Assembly (NCBI RefSeq): GCF_035627495.1
Contig: NZ_DASPLO010000201.1
Span: 1-64,000, forward strand
Source: Methylocaldum sp035627495
GTDB taxonomy: Bacteria; Pseudomonadota; Gammaproteobacteria; Methylococcales; Methylococcaceae
Reading direction: 5' to 3'
DNA: 64,000 nucleotides
A program made the position numbers and the translations under genes. Each line of letters begins with the position of its first letter. Within the stretch, counting starts at the first letter, position 1. Below are positions 52,436-64,000 of this stretch, piece by piece. Below the pieces are notes generated by a model. That model was not told where the DNA came from. It worked only from the letters and a program-made list of their open reading frames with translations, and ran no database searches.

Positions 52436-53359
52436 TCAGCCTACATGGCTGAGCCACTCGGCGTGGTCGTCGCGCCGGCCGTGCACGTAATCGAAATAGA
52501 GCGCTTGCAGTTTTTCCGTGATCGGCCCGCGCGCGCCGTCGCCGATGGTCCGCCCGTCCACTTCCCGGATAGGGGTCACTTCGGCGGCGGTGCCGGTGAA
52601 GAAAGCCTCATCCGCGACATAGACTTCGTCGCGGGTAATCCGTTTTTCGACGACTTCAAGCCCGCTTTCCCGCGCGATGGTGAAGACGGTTTCGCGGGTG
52701 ATGCCTTCCAGCGCCGAGGTCAGATCCGGCGTGTAGAGCTTGCCGCGGCGCACGATGAAGATGTTCTCGCCGCTGCCTTCGGCTACGTAACCCTCGTGAT
52801 CGAGCAGCAAGGCTTCGTCGCAGCCGGCTTCCACAGCTTCCTGAACGGCCAGAATCGAGTTCAGGTAATTGCCGTTCGCCTTGGCCTTGCACATTACGCT
52901 GTTGACGTAATTGCGGGTGTAAGAAGATGTGCGGACCTTGATGCCGCGCGCCATGTTTTCGGCGCCGAGATAGCTGCCCCATTCCCAGGCGGCGATCATG
53001 ACGTGAACCTTGAGATTCTTGGCGTGCAAGCCCATGCCCTCGGAACCGTAGAAGCACATCGGCCGGATATAAGCGCTAGATAGGCTGTTCCGGCTTACGG
53101 ATTCGCGTTGCGCCCGGTCGAGGATGTCCTTGTCGAAAGGAATCTTCATGCTCATGATGTGGGCGGAGCGGAACAGCCGGTCGGTGTGGTCGCGCAGGCG
53201 GAAGATCGCCGCGCCCCGGTCGGTCTTGTAAGCCCGCAGCCCCTCGAACACGCCGCAGCCGTAATGCAGGGTATGGGTCAGCACGTGAACCTTTGCGTCT
53301 CGCCAGGGCAGCCATTCGCCGTCGAGCCAGATGACGCCGTCTCTGTCATCCATCGCCAT
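52436..53359 (-). CDS. ilvE: Branched-chain amino acid aminotransferase
   Basis: A 307-residue fold-type IV PLP aminotransferase: IWLDGEWLPWRDAKVHVLTHTLHYG region, GVFEGLRAYKTDRGAAIFRL in part, catalytic Lys in VMCKAKANGNYLNSILA, DEALLLDHEGYVAEGSGENIF and EAFFTGTAAEVTPIREVDGR. It makes valine, leucine and isoleucine from their keto acids. It lies about 40 bp after glnE on the same strand. Confidence 0.94.
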   Translation of the reverse strand: MAMDDRDGVIWLDGEWLPWRDAKVHVLTHTLHYGCGVFEGLRAYKTDRGAAIFRLRDHTDRLFRSAHIMSMKIPFDKDILDRAQRESVSRNSLSSAYIRPMCFYGSEGMGLHAKNLKVHVMIAAWEWGSYLGAENMARGIKVRTSSYTRNYVNSVMCKAKANGNYLNSILAVQEAVEAGCDEALLLDHEGYVAEGSGENIFIVRRGKLYTPDLTSALEGITRETVFTIARESGLEVVEKRITRDEVYVADEAFFTGTAAEVTPIREVDGRTIGDGARGPITEKLQALYFDYVHGRRDDHAEWLSHVG

Positions 53360-53396
53360 CAGTCGTTCTCCGAAGTTACCAGTGAAAGTGAAAAGC

Positions 53397-56255
53397 TTAG
53401 CGTTCCATCACATCCCGCCAAATCTGCTGTACGCGGGAACGCAGTTCGAAATGTTCATCGGCCGGAACGAGCGCGGGCACTTCCAGCAGCGCGGACCGAT
53501 GGGTGTGCTCACGGAAAAGGCAATAGGCCTGCCTCAATAATCCGGCGTCGTCCGCGCCTAAAAAACCGGCTTTGGTGAGGGAGTCCAACAGGCGCACCAC
53601 GTCGGTCCACTCGGTCAGTTGTTCGCAGTCGTGAGCACCCGAAAGGACCCCGAATTGTACTATAAACTCGATATCGACGATACCGCCGAAGCCTTGCTTC
53701 AAGTCGAATATCTCCGGGTCCTTTGCCGCCAGATTGGCGCGCATTTTTTCGCGCATCTCGCGGATTTCGGTCCGCAGGGTTTCGGTGTCCCGTGTGCGGC
53801 ACAGAGACTTCTCGCGGATCACGCCGAATCGCTCGGCGATCTTGGGATCTCCGGCGACAAACCGGGCCTTGACCAGCGCCTGTTGCTCCCAAGTCCAGGC
53901 GTTATCCATCTGATAGGTGTCGTAAGCATCGGCACTGCTGACCAGGAGTCCGGAGCTTCCGGAGGGCCGAAGCCGCAAATCCACCTCGTAAAGAATTCCC
54001 GCGGGGGTGTTTGCCGTCAAAAGATGGATGATGCGCTTGCCCATCCGAGCGAAAAACTCGGCGGTGCTGACCGGCCGCTCGCCATTTGTGAGCGTGCTGT
54101 CGACTCCGTCGTAGAGAAATACCAGATCCAGGTCCGATCCGTAGCCGAGTTCCAGTCCGCCCATCTTGCCGTAGGCGATCACGCCGAAACCGCTGACTTG
54201 GTCGACGGCCGCGCCGGGCGGAACGCCGTGCCGCGACGCCGTCAATCGCCAGGCATGCCGCATGACCTCGTTTACCAGGACTTCGGCGATGTAGGTGAGA
54301 TAGTCGCTGACCACCATGATCGGAATGGCGCCCATGAAATCGGCCGCCGCGACTCTCAAAATGTTGCTTTGCTTGAACTGACGCAGACCGATCAAGATTT
54401 GCTCGAGATCCTCGGGATCAATCGAGCCGAGCTTCCGTTTCAGTTCCCGCTCCAGTTCCGTCTTCGAAAGAGGCGTGTAAAGCGTCCGCGGGTCCAGCAG
54501 TTCGTCCAGGAGCAGAGGATGTCGGGCGATATAGTTGGTGATCCACGGACTTCCCGCCGCCAGCTTGACGAGTTGCGACAAGGCCTGTGGATTTTCCGTC
54601 AAGAGGGTCAGATAGACGTTGCGACTGGCGATGGCCTCCAGCAGGGCAAAAATCCGCTCCAAGGTGTTCTCGGGCTGCTCGGTCGAGGCGGTGGCGCGCA
54701 ACAGCATCGGCATGAGGCGGGTGAGTTCCGAAGCGCCTCTCGGGGTGAGATTCTTGATCGCATGCGATGCCTGGAAAGTCTCGATGAGTTTTGCGCCGGA
54801 TTCGGGGTTCGGCCACCCCAAGGTCTGTAATGCCATGTAAATTTGTTCGCGATCGCCGCTCAGTGCAAAAGCGGCCCGCGTTTCGGCTTGAGCCGGCGCG
54901 ACGACCTGCTCGAAAACCTCGTGCACCTCGTGGCGCACCGCATCGATTCGCGCTTTGAACGTTTCCCAGTCGGAAAAGCCCATCGCAAAAGCCAGGCTGA
55001 GCCGCTGTAGCGGATCGGCGGGGAGATCATGGGTTTGCTTGTCGGCGTACTGTTGCAGCCGGTTTTCCACGGTGCGGAGAAAGCGATAAGCGTCGCGCAG
55101 TTTCTCGACGGTTGGGGCGGGCAGCAGGCCGAGGTCGGCAAGGGTCTCCAGCACGACCAGGATGCGGCGTTCCTGCAAGCGCTTTTCGCGTCCGCCGCGG
55201 ATGAGCTGAAATGCCTGGCCGATGAATTCGATTTCCCGGATGCCGCCCGGACCGAGCTTGACGTTTTCCTGACGGTCCTTGCGTTGCAGCTCCAGCGATA
55301 TCTTCTGCTTCAGCTCGCGCAACTCGCCGAGGGTTCGATAATCCAGATAGCGCCGGTACACGAACGGACGGAGAAATTCCTGCAGCTCGCGACCGGCTTC
55401 GAAATCGCCGGCCATGGGGCGCACCTTGACCATGGCATAGCGCTCCCACTCGCGCGCCTGGCTTTGATAGTAGGCTTCCAAGGCGTAGAAGTTCTGCACC
55501 AGGGGACCGCTGTCGCCGAACGGGCGTAAACGAATATCGACGCGGAAGACGAAGCCGTCTTCGGTCACGGCGTCCAACACTTTGATCAGGTTGCGCGCCA
55601 GCTTGGTGTAAAACTCGGCGTAGCTGGTTTCACGCTTGTCCGGAAGCACGCCGTCGTCCCGATAGGCAAAAATCAAATCAATGTCGGACGAGAAATTCAG
55701 CTCCCAAGCGCCGAGCTTGCCCATGCCCAGTACGACCAGCGATTGCGGCTGGCCTTGCTTGTTGACCGGCGTTCCCCGGCTGGAGCAGGCTTGGCGAAAC
55801 AGAATGTCCAGGCTTTCCTGTACGCACACGTCGGCCAGCATGGACAAATCCCGCAGGGTTTCATCCAGGTTCGCCCAGCCGGCGATGTCGCGCCAGGCGA
55901 TACGCACCATTTCCCGGTTGCGGAAGCGGCGGAGGACGGCCATTAAATCCGCCTCGGTATCAACGCCTTCCAGGAGCCGGCGCAAGTTGCCGCGACAGGT
56001 TTCCTCGTCGGTCGAGTTCAACAACCGTCCCGATTCCAATAGTTCCTTCAAGAGTTCCGGCCGGCGGGCGCATTGTTCGGCGATGAAGGGGCTAGCGGCC
56101 CAAACCGGGCCCAGAGAGTCTCTGACCTTGTCCGGAAATTCGCCGATCCCGATTCCTAGGCGCGCCGAGTTTGCGGAAAACGTGGACCAGGCTACGTCTA
56201 CCGGCTGTCCGAGCGGTTCGGGCAATCGGTGCGGAAAAGCGGGGTTGTCGGACAT
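53397..56255 (-). CDS. glnE: Bifunctional glutamine synthetase adenylyltransferase/deadenylase
   Basis: A 952-residue protein with two nucleotidyltransferase domains: the first with LVVLGMGKLGAWELNFSSDIDLIFAY and RVDIRLRPFGDSGPLV, the second with VIAYGKMGGLELGYGSDLDLVFLYD and EVDLRLRPSGSSGLLV (each shown in part), joined by helical domains. GlnE adds or removes AMP on glutamine synthetase in response to PII, linking it to nitrogen control. Length matches the family (about 946). It precedes ilvE with about 37 bp between them. Confidence 0.95.
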   Translation of the reverse strand: MSDNPAFPHRLPEPLGQPVDVAWSTFSANSARLGIGIGEFPDKVRDSLGPVWAASPFIAEQCARRPELLKELLESGRLLNSTDEETCRGNLRRLLEGVDTEADLMAVLRRFRNREMVRIAWRDIAGWANLDETLRDLSMLADVCVQESLDILFRQACSSRGTPVNKQGQPQSLVVLGMGKLGAWELNFSSDIDLIFAYRDDGVLPDKRETSYAEFYTKLARNLIKVLDAVTEDGFVFRVDIRLRPFGDSGPLVQNFYALEAYYQSQAREWERYAMVKVRPMAGDFEAGRELQEFLRPFVYRRYLDYRTLGELRELKQKISLELQRKDRQENVKLGPGGIREIEFIGQAFQLIRGGREKRLQERRILVVLETLADLGLLPAPTVEKLRDAYRFLRTVENRLQQYADKQTHDLPADPLQRLSLAFAMGFSDWETFKARIDAVRHEVHEVFEQVVAPAQAETRAAFALSGDREQIYMALQTLGWPNPESGAKLIETFQASHAIKNLTPRGASELTRLMPMLLRATASTEQPENTLERIFALLEAIASRNVYLTLLTENPQALSQLVKLAAGSPWITNYIARHPLLLDELLDPRTLYTPLSKTELERELKRKLGSIDPEDLEQILIGLRQFKQSNILRVAAADFMGAIPIMVVSDYLTYIAEVLVNEVMRHAWRLTASRHGVPPGAAVDQVSGFGVIAYGKMGGLELGYGSDLDLVFLYDGVDSTLTNGERPVSTAEFFARMGKRIIHLLTANTPAGILYEVDLRLRPSGSSGLLVSSADAYDTYQMDNAWTWEQQALVKARFVAGDPKIAERFGVIREKSLCRTRDTETLRTEIREMREKMRANLAAKDPEIFDLKQGFGGIVDIEFIVQFGVLSGAHDCEQLTEWTDVVRLLDSLTKAGFLGADDAGLLRQAYCLFREHTHRSALLEVPALVPADEHFELRSRVQQIWRDVMER

Positions 56256-56293
56256 AAGACAGTCTTAACGGTGATGGTGTCGAAAGCTTGGGC

Positions 56294-57055
56294 TCAGGGT
56301 TTTCCGCCGTCGTCGCCGAAAAACGGCTGCAGAAAGCTCGAGAAGAAATCCCCGTGGTCGTTCCGTTTCTCGCGCGCGGCTGTCAGCGCCTGACGGACTT
56401 CTTCCTTCAATTTGGTGTCGGAAAGCACCATGTAAGGCCGGATCGGCGCTTTTTCGGCTTTTTCCAGATAGCCCAGGGCTTTCTCGTGCTCGCCCTGCTG
56501 CAACAAGAAATCGCCATAAAAATAATTCGAGTCCAACGCATTCGGATAAAGCTTCAAAGCCGCTTCCAAATATTGGCGGGCCGAATCGTCGTCTCCGAAG
56601 GAAATCGGCCAGCCGGGAAGCCGATAATAAAGATTGCCGAGAGTGACATAAGCCGATCCTTCCATGGCGCGGGGATCGATGTCGATTGCTTTGATGAGCA
56701 GTTCCCGAGCCTTGCCGACCTTGCTCAGCGAGCTCAAACCGATGTCCGCAGCAGCGTAGGTACAGAGGACGATGGCCTCCAGAACCAGCGGATCGGCTTC
56801 TTTTGGGTACCGCTCGGAAACGGAATGAACCCTAGCCAGAAGGCCTTTGAACTTCTCGGCATGCTGGTTCGGCGGGAGACGATAGAAAATCTCCGCCCAT
56901 TCGTCTTCCAAACGGCGAACGGTTTCATGAACGGTCGATTCGGCTTGCGATTTGCCCGGATCGGAAACGAGGAGGACCAATAGGCCAAGTACGAGGTGAA
57001 AGGGCTTCAAAGTGCTGATTGTCGGAAGTGAATGACAAAAACGGCATTTTAACAA
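56294..57055 (-). CDS. TPR-repeat protein, probably exported (TRAP TatT-like)
   Basis: A protein of up to 253 residues with an N-terminal hydrophobic segment (PFHLVLGLLVLLVSDPG) and tetratricopeptide-like repeats: VLEAIVLCTYAAADIGLSSLSK, ARELLIKAIDIDPRAMEGSAYV in part, ARQYLEAALKLYPNALDSNYF and KALGYLEKAEKAPI. The layout resembles periplasmic TPR proteins of the TatT type. The first codon at 57055 is TTG, and a TTG 15 codons later is also possible, so the N-terminus is uncertain. It ends about 38 bp before the glnE start on the same strand and so may share its transcript. Confidence 0.75.
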   Translation of the reverse strand: MLKCRFCHSLPTISTLKPFHLVLGLLVLLVSDPGKSQAESTVHETVRRLEDEWAEIFYRLPPNQHAEKFKGLLARVHSVSERYPKEADPLVLEAIVLCTYAAADIGLSSLSKVGKARELLIKAIDIDPRAMEGSAYVTLGNLYYRLPGWPISFGDDDSARQYLEAALKLYPNALDSNYFYGDFLLQQGEHEKALGYLEKAEKAPIRPYMVLSDTKLKEEVRQALTAAREKRNDHGDFFSSFLQPFFGDDGGKP

Positions 57056-57144
57056 TTGGCGCGTTGAGACGTTAATGAGGAGTTTCCCTAAGTTCGCGGA
57101 TCGGTGTGCGGCCTTTCCGTTGAGTTGTCAGTCCGATTGACTTG

Positions 57145-57744
57145 CTACGGCTGCTCGGATTTCTCTTTTCCGAAATTCCTTCTCGTCTTTTCTATATCTC
57201 GCCGATAACTCTCGGCATCGCCGAAGTCGATGAACCGGCCGTACCAGGAATGGGGCGACTTGACGCGGCGGGCGTGTTTGATGGGGCACCAGTGCTGTTC
57301 GGTGCGGGCGGCGATTTCCCGGATGTACGCGAGAAGGCCATTGCCGTAGGAACAGTACGTGCAGTTGAGCTTCTCGATCAGATTCAGATAAGCCAAGCGC
57401 CCTCGATCGAAGGTCATGTAATCCCGGCGCTTCACCTTCGGTATTCCGTAAACGGGGAAGCAAACGGCCTGGTACAGCGTGACGGCCAAATCCAAGAGGG
57501 CGAAAGGGACGATCAGGGAGTAAATAAGCGGTGCGGTGAGCAGATTGAGCCGGTTGGCTTTGGTGATGTACCTCGTCAGGCCCGCCTTGAGTTTGCGGTG
57601 CTCCCGCAACAGTTCGCGGGCATAAACGATTTTGCCGTTCTGGAGCTTGATCCGGAATTCTTCTCTATGTTTGGCCAATTCGGTTTCGAGTTCCTCTTCG
57701 AGAGCCTGAATGTTTTCGATCAGGGCACTGATTCGTGGATTCAT
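57145..57744 (-). CDS. Conserved hypothetical membrane-associated protein
   Basis: A 199-residue protein with an N-terminal coiled coil (ALIENIQALEEELETELAKH), a hydrophobic hairpin (LLTAPLIYSLIVPFALLDLAVTLYQ in part) and a conserved C-terminal block LNCTYCSYGNGLLAYIRE followed by AARTEQHWCPIKHARR. The CTYCSYGNG and HWCPIKHA stretches, with three cysteines and a histidine, look like a metal or redox site. I recall this as a widespread protein of unknown function. It is the first gene upstream of the TPR gene on this strand. Confidence 0.8.
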   Translation of the reverse strand: MNPRISALIENIQALEEELETELAKHREEFRIKLQNGKIVYARELLREHRKLKAGLTRYITKANRLNLLTAPLIYSLIVPFALLDLAVTLYQAVCFPVYGIPKVKRRDYMTFDRGRLAYLNLIEKLNCTYCSYGNGLLAYIREIAARTEQHWCPIKHARRVKSPHSWYGRFIDFGDAESYRRDIEKTRRNFGKEKSEQP

Positions 57745-57821
57745 TAAGATGCTCGAAGGGACTGGAGGATGGGGCGCCTACGATAACACGAAAGCCCTTG
57801 GAGAATCGTAGGCTTAAGCGG

Positions 57822-61040
<3,219 letters not shown>

Positions 61041-61048
61041 GTGTCTGG

Positions 61049-61244
61049 CGTAGGGTGGGTTAGGCGCGCATCGCACGGACCCTGCAACGTTCCTTGGGGG
61101 TTCCGCGCGCCGTAACCCACCAGGCAAAGCCGCGGAACCGGTGGGTTACGGCGCGCAGCGAGTCCCGCGGACACGGCATGGTTCGTGGCGGCGCTCGCCT
61201 AACCCACCATCGATGGGTTTCGCTTCGCTCTACCCATCCTACAA
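61049..61244. repeat. Intergenic repeat element between imuB and dnaE2
   Basis: Begins TAGGGTGGGTTAGGCGCG, contains inverted GCGCGCCGTAACCCACC / GGTGGGTTACGGCGCGC arms (61107-61157) and ends ATGGGTTTCGCTTCGCTC then TACCCATCCTACA. This type is dispersed in many proteobacterial genomes. It separates imuB from dnaE2 and creates a false upstream extension of the dnaE2 frame. Confidence 0.75.
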
Positions 61245-61288
61245 TCGTTTTCAAGTAGATCGGGATGTTATTGGTTGGCGGCCAAGTC

Positions 61289-62815
61289 CTAAGCGAATAA
61301 ACCATGGAGATACCATCCGCCGTTTCCATCGAGCTCTCGGTACACCCAGGCGCGGACGCCCTCCGGGCTCACTGCCACGCGATAATCCCGCCGAATCGAA
61401 GCGCCGTCCCACCAGCCGCTCTCGATGCGTTCCCGTTCGGGCAGCAAGCGGGAACCGGTCGGATCGTACGGTTGGGGCTTGGGCAGCAGCCACAACGGCC
61501 GGCGTTCTTTGCCCATGGCGATGCCGATGGGCGATTCGTCCCGAGTCCAATCGCAAACGGCGTCTCCGGGAGCACCAGAGACCCCCTTCCAGGCGCGTTC
61601 GGGGCGGTGATCGGCCGGAGTGCCCAGAAAGCGTAAGGCATCGCGTCCCAGGCGCTGCTGCAATTGTTCCAGCAAAGCCTCCCAATCCAGAGCGCCCGGC
61701 GTTTCGGCGGCGAACAAATCCGCTACCCGCGCCCGATAGGGTTGCAGTGCGCTGCAACGGAGGCGGAGGGCGGTGACGGCGGCGGGCAAGGACATTCGCT
61801 CCAGGCGCTCGTTCAGCAATATCGAAAGCTGCGCCGGATCGCGGCTGGCATAGCGGAGCTTCAGTTCCAGGCGTGTGGCCGATCGGCGGAAGTGGAACAG
61901 CTTCAGCTCCAAACGATCCGTGGCGGCGTCGTGCTGACGTAAAAAGGCAGCCAGATCTTCCAGCAGGGTCGCGCAGATGGGCAGCAGGTAAGCCAGGTTC
62001 TCGGTTTCCGCCGTGAGTTCCCGATAGATTTGGAAAGCGGGCGGCGTTCGGAAGAGCTTGGGCAGCTCTTTTTCCCGCCCCGCGGCCCGGTCCAGTTGGC
62101 GCAGCAGGGTAAGGCCGTAACGCCGGGCCAGACCGTCCCGCGGCAATCGCCAGAGATCGCGCAGGGTATGGAGACCGGCCTTGGCGAGCCGGTTCGCCGT
62201 ATCCCGTTCCAAGGGCAAATGGGCGATGGCCAGATCGCCGAGCCGGGAGCGCGATGCCGCTGGGTTTTCCACCGTCCGCTCCAATCCGGAGGAGGCCATG
62301 AGCCAGGCAGGAAAAGGCGTCGGCGCCGCCGCGAGGATGGAGCGATGGCCCAAGCTTTGGAGTTCGGTACGAAGTCGCTGCACCAAGGCATCCAGGCCGC
62401 CGAATAGAGACAGGCTGGCGCGGATTTCCAGGAGCAGGGCGGCCGGATAATTGAGGCTTACCCAGGGCGTGAAGCCGAGTCCAGTTTCTGCCAGCTTTTC
62501 TAGCGCTTCGTACTCCATCTGTTCGTCGCGGCGATGCAGTTGCAGATCGGCGCACAAGGCCAAAGCTGCGTTCATGGGCGAGCCGGAATGGATGCCGAAA
62601 ACTCTGGCGGCGGACGTGACGGCATGAACGAAGGAACGTCCGCCGCTGTCCTCCCATATGGCGGCAGGATGATCCTCTTCGAGTTTGAAGACCTCCAGCG
62701 GCAAATGCGGCAGATAACAGCACAGCCAAAGTGCTGTCGGCGCCGAATGCGGAGCACTGGAGACTTGGGTAGTCGGTGATGCGAACGGGATTTCTGAAAG
62801 AGCGTGCAAAGCCAT
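61289..62815 (-). CDS. imuB: ImuB, DNA polymerase Y-family-like mutasome protein
   Basis: A 508-residue Y-family-like protein: LWLCCYLPHLPLEVFKLEEDHPAAIW in part, VFGIHSGSPMNAALALCADLQL in part, and LHTLRDLWRLPRDGLARRYG as the HhH segment. As in other ImuB proteins, the catalytic acidic residues of active Y-family polymerases are not evident; it acts as a hub linking ImuA, DnaE2 and the clamp. It carries one copy of the 42-nt hairpin repeat near residues 411-424 (GVSGAPGDAVCDWT). Confidence 0.92.
   Translation of the reverse strand: MALHALSEIPFASPTTQVSSAPHSAPTALWLCCYLPHLPLEVFKLEEDHPAAIWEDSGGRSFVHAVTSAARVFGIHSGSPMNAALALCADLQLHRRDEQMEYEALEKLAETGLGFTPWVSLNYPAALLLEIRASLSLFGGLDALVQRLRTELQSLGHRSILAAAPTPFPAWLMASSGLERTVENPAASRSRLGDLAIAHLPLERDTANRLAKAGLHTLRDLWRLPRDGLARRYGLTLLRQLDRAAGREKELPKLFRTPPAFQIYRELTAETENLAYLLPICATLLEDLAAFLRQHDAATDRLELKLFHFRRSATRLELKLRYASRDPAQLSILLNERLERMSLPAAVTALRLRCSALQPYRARVADLFAAETPGALDWEALLEQLQQRLGRDALRFLGTPADHRPERAWKGVSGAPGDAVCDWTRDESPIGIAMGKERRPLWLLPKPQPYDPTGSRLLPERERIESGWWDGASIRRDYRVAVSPEGVRAWVYRELDGNGGWYLHGLFA
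61545..61586. repeat. In-frame 42-nt hairpin repeat (in imuB)
   Basis: Signature AATCGCAAACGG followed by GTCTCCGG/CCAGAGAC with loop GAGCA. Length 42 nt, same orientation as the copies in dnaE2, so all four are read in the same frame on the coding strand. Confidence 0.8.
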
Positions 62816-63280
62816 GGGGTGTTCCAGTGTTTAGCCTAATTTGCTCCTTCTCCTTCTGGGCAGAGGTATCTATATAAGCCGATCAAAGAAGGAATCGCTG
62901 AGCGATAGCTTTATTTGAGTGTGGGTTCTCGCACCCACGGGCGAGCTACTTTCTTTTGCGCCGCCAAAAGAAAGTAGCCAAAGAAAAGGCGGCCCGGTTG
63001 CCGCTTGATCCTTGCGCTCCTCGCTTTCGGCCGGGGTCGCCAGAAGGGGCATCCTCGCCCCTCTGTCGACGCGCGGAATCCCTTCCGCGCCCCTAAAGGA
63101 CCATTCCGGCCGAAAGCTGCGGTGCTCGGCGCGGCAAACGGGATTTAATACAACCCCGGAAACGGTGTTTCCGGGGTTAAGAATTTGTGTAGACACCTCT
63201 GCCCAGAGGAAGGGAACTAAAGGACGTCGTGGAAGCGGCGTTTAGCTCTCCAATCGGCCAAAAACCGCCTCTGCATGCCG
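62816..63280. repeat. Multi-hairpin intergenic element between imuA and imuB
   Basis: A 465-bp non-coding interval in an otherwise compact operon. From about 62920 to 63180 it holds at least five perfect inverted repeats: GTGGGT/ACCCAC; GCTACTTTCTTTTG/CAAAAGAAAGTAGC (62945-62978); GCTTTCGGCCGG/CCGGCCGAAAGC enclosing GCGCGGAA/TTCCGCGC; and AACCCCGGAAAC/GTTTCCGGGGTT (about 63151-63177). This resembles a structured dispersed repeat inserted in the operon. No open frame is supported. Confidence 0.75.
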
Positions 63281-63925
63281 TTAGTTGGGAGGCATGTCGT
63301 CCGACCCACCGAGTAGCACGGCATTTACGATTGGCGTGCCGCGTGTCTTGAGAATATGGACCCAAAGCCCTTGCTCCCCAGCTTCGAGACGGAGGCGCAA
63401 AGCGGCCGGAGTTCCGGCGGGCAGTTCGGACAGCAGCAACACGCCGAGGCAACGGCCTTCCGTTGCCGCCAATTGCAAACGGCGCAATACCGGAACGGGA
63501 GACAATTTGCGGGGCCAGGCCAAGACCATGCCGCAGGCGGTGCTGCGCAATAGTTTTTCCGCGCTCCACCAGATGTCTTTGTCGTCCGAGAGCTTGTCCA
63601 GCAGGAGCAGGCGGTCCAAATCGATGCCGGCATCCGCCAGGGCCGGTGCATAGGGCAGATAAGGCGGCGCGATCCAAGCTAGGCGTTTTCCCGATTGTTG
63701 TACGTGCCGCATGGCGGGAAGCAAGAGATGCAGTTCGCCGATACCCCAGGCGGGAACGGCGATTTCCATTAATGCGGCAAAAGGCCAGCCGCTTCCCGGC
63801 AAAGCCTTGTCCAGTTCCGTGAAGCCGGTGGGAATTGCGGCACTGTCGGCCGCTTGGGGGCGGCGACCGCGCCACAGGAGCGGCGTAGCGCGGAGCAATT
63901 CATCGAGTCCATTCCGTTTATCCAT
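63281..63925 (-). CDS. imuA: ImuA, translesion-synthesis accessory protein (RecA-like)
   Basis: A 214-residue RecA/SulA-like protein with GFTELDKALPGSGWPFAALMEI in part (degenerate Walker A), GELHLLLPAMRHVQQSGKRLAWIAPP in part, DRLLLLDKLSDDKDIWWSAEKLLRS in part and ATEGRCLGVLLLSELP. ImuA links the mutasome to RecA. The ATG at 63925 overlaps the lexA stop (TAATG), showing coupled translation; an earlier in-frame GTG is inside lexA. Confidence 0.9.
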   Translation of the reverse strand: MDKRNGLDELLRATPLLWRGRRPQAADSAAIPTGFTELDKALPGSGWPFAALMEIAVPAWGIGELHLLLPAMRHVQQSGKRLAWIAPPYLPYAPALADAGIDLDRLLLLDKLSDDKDIWWSAEKLLRSTACGMVLAWPRKLSPVPVLRRLQLAATEGRCLGVLLLSELPAGTPAALRLRLEAGEQGLWVHILKTRGTPIVNAVLLGGSDDMPPN

Positions 63926-64000
63926 TACACCCACTCGCTGCGGATCACGCCGATCACCACGCCTTCGATGCAGAGCTCCTGGCGCTCGGGATCGACCGCC
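63925..64000 (-). CDS. lexA: LexA repressor, C-terminal end (cut by window edge)
   Basis: Twenty-five codons on the minus strand end VDPERQELCIEGVVIGVIRS followed by EWV and stop, matching the C-terminus of LexA (family pattern ...xIEGxxVGVIR...). Together with imuA, imuB and dnaE2 this is the lexA-imuA-imuB-dnaE2 cassette, normally autoregulated by its own LexA. The operator would lie beyond the window. Confidence 0.8.
   Translation of the reverse strand, partial: AVDPERQELCIEGVVIGVIRSEWV

Noticed and set aside
61251..62729. 492-codon minus-strand frame overlapping imuB
   Set aside because: Shadow of imuB in another frame; no domain signature and biased Arg/Gly/Pro content.
63151..63177. 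AACCCCGGAAAC/GTTTCCGGGGTT hairpin as a terminator
   Set aside because: No T-run follows on either strand; treated as part of the multi-hairpin element.

Overview
The window looks like chromosome from a gammaproteobacterial methanotroph of the Methylococcaceae; a Methylocaldum- or Methylococcus-like genome is my inference. The evidence is a very well conserved particulate methane monooxygenase subunit C, a complete Na+-translocating NADH:quinone reductase operon, a MxaD-like periplasmic protein, and gammaproteobacterial gene orders such as rpoZ-spoT-ridA-recG-ubiC-ubiA and hslV-hslU-DUF971-ubiE-ubiJ-ubiB.

Layout. 1-1513: 5' end of ftsH, a decayed IS481-type transposase and a periplasmic membrane-anchored protein. 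1.7-6.7 kb: an orphan pmoC with its own terminator, three small genes, then a TetR regulator with matching palindromic operators before itself and before an AhpD-like gene, then a PHB-depolymerase-like hydrolase. 6.8-7.5 kb: RNase P RNA on the minus strand, then an orphan terminator that may end an unannotated small RNA. 7.8-14.2 kb: nqrABCDEF and nqrM. 14.3-18.1 kb: sbcB, a mxaD-like gene, a YVTN beta-propeller gene and a VapBC toxin-antitoxin pair. 18.2-22.25 kb: an apparent insertion bounded by inverted 12-bp repeats, holding one 1252-residue protein with a C-terminal PD-(D/E)XK-like nuclease motif and a 128-bp MITE-like element. 22.3-28.5 kb: an APH/ATPase fusion, rnd and etfB-etfA-etfQO. 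28.8-32.0 kb: a little-studied HPr-rel-A-type cassette (putative exported substrate, PqqD-like protein, HprK-related kinase, nucleotidyltransferase). 32-40.9 kb: ubiA, ubiC, recG, ridA, spoT, rpoZ and a fusion of a thioredoxin-fold protein to phosphoglycerate kinase. 41-47.8 kb: ubiB, ubiJ, ubiE, DUF971, hslU, hslV and rlmI. 47.8-57.7 kb: a cNMP-binding/rhodanese/coiled-coil membrane protein, a DegP/DegQ protease, a membrane protein, ilvE, glnE, a TPR protein and a conserved hypothetical. 57.8-64 kb: the SOS mutasome cassette lexA (partial)-imuA-imuB-dnaE2 on the minus strand, invaded by several repeat families.

The most unusual points are: (1) a 42-nt hairpin repeat inserted in frame inside dnaE2 and imuB; (2) the thioredoxin-fold/PGK fusion, in which the ancestral PGK start codon reads ATA; (3) the HPr-rel-A cassette with a Thr-rich, Tat-like candidate substrate; and (4) the lone giant nuclease-like gene on an inverted-repeat-bounded segment. 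No tRNA, rRNA or CRISPR array was seen. All family assignments come from reading motifs and recalled family features; no database search was run.
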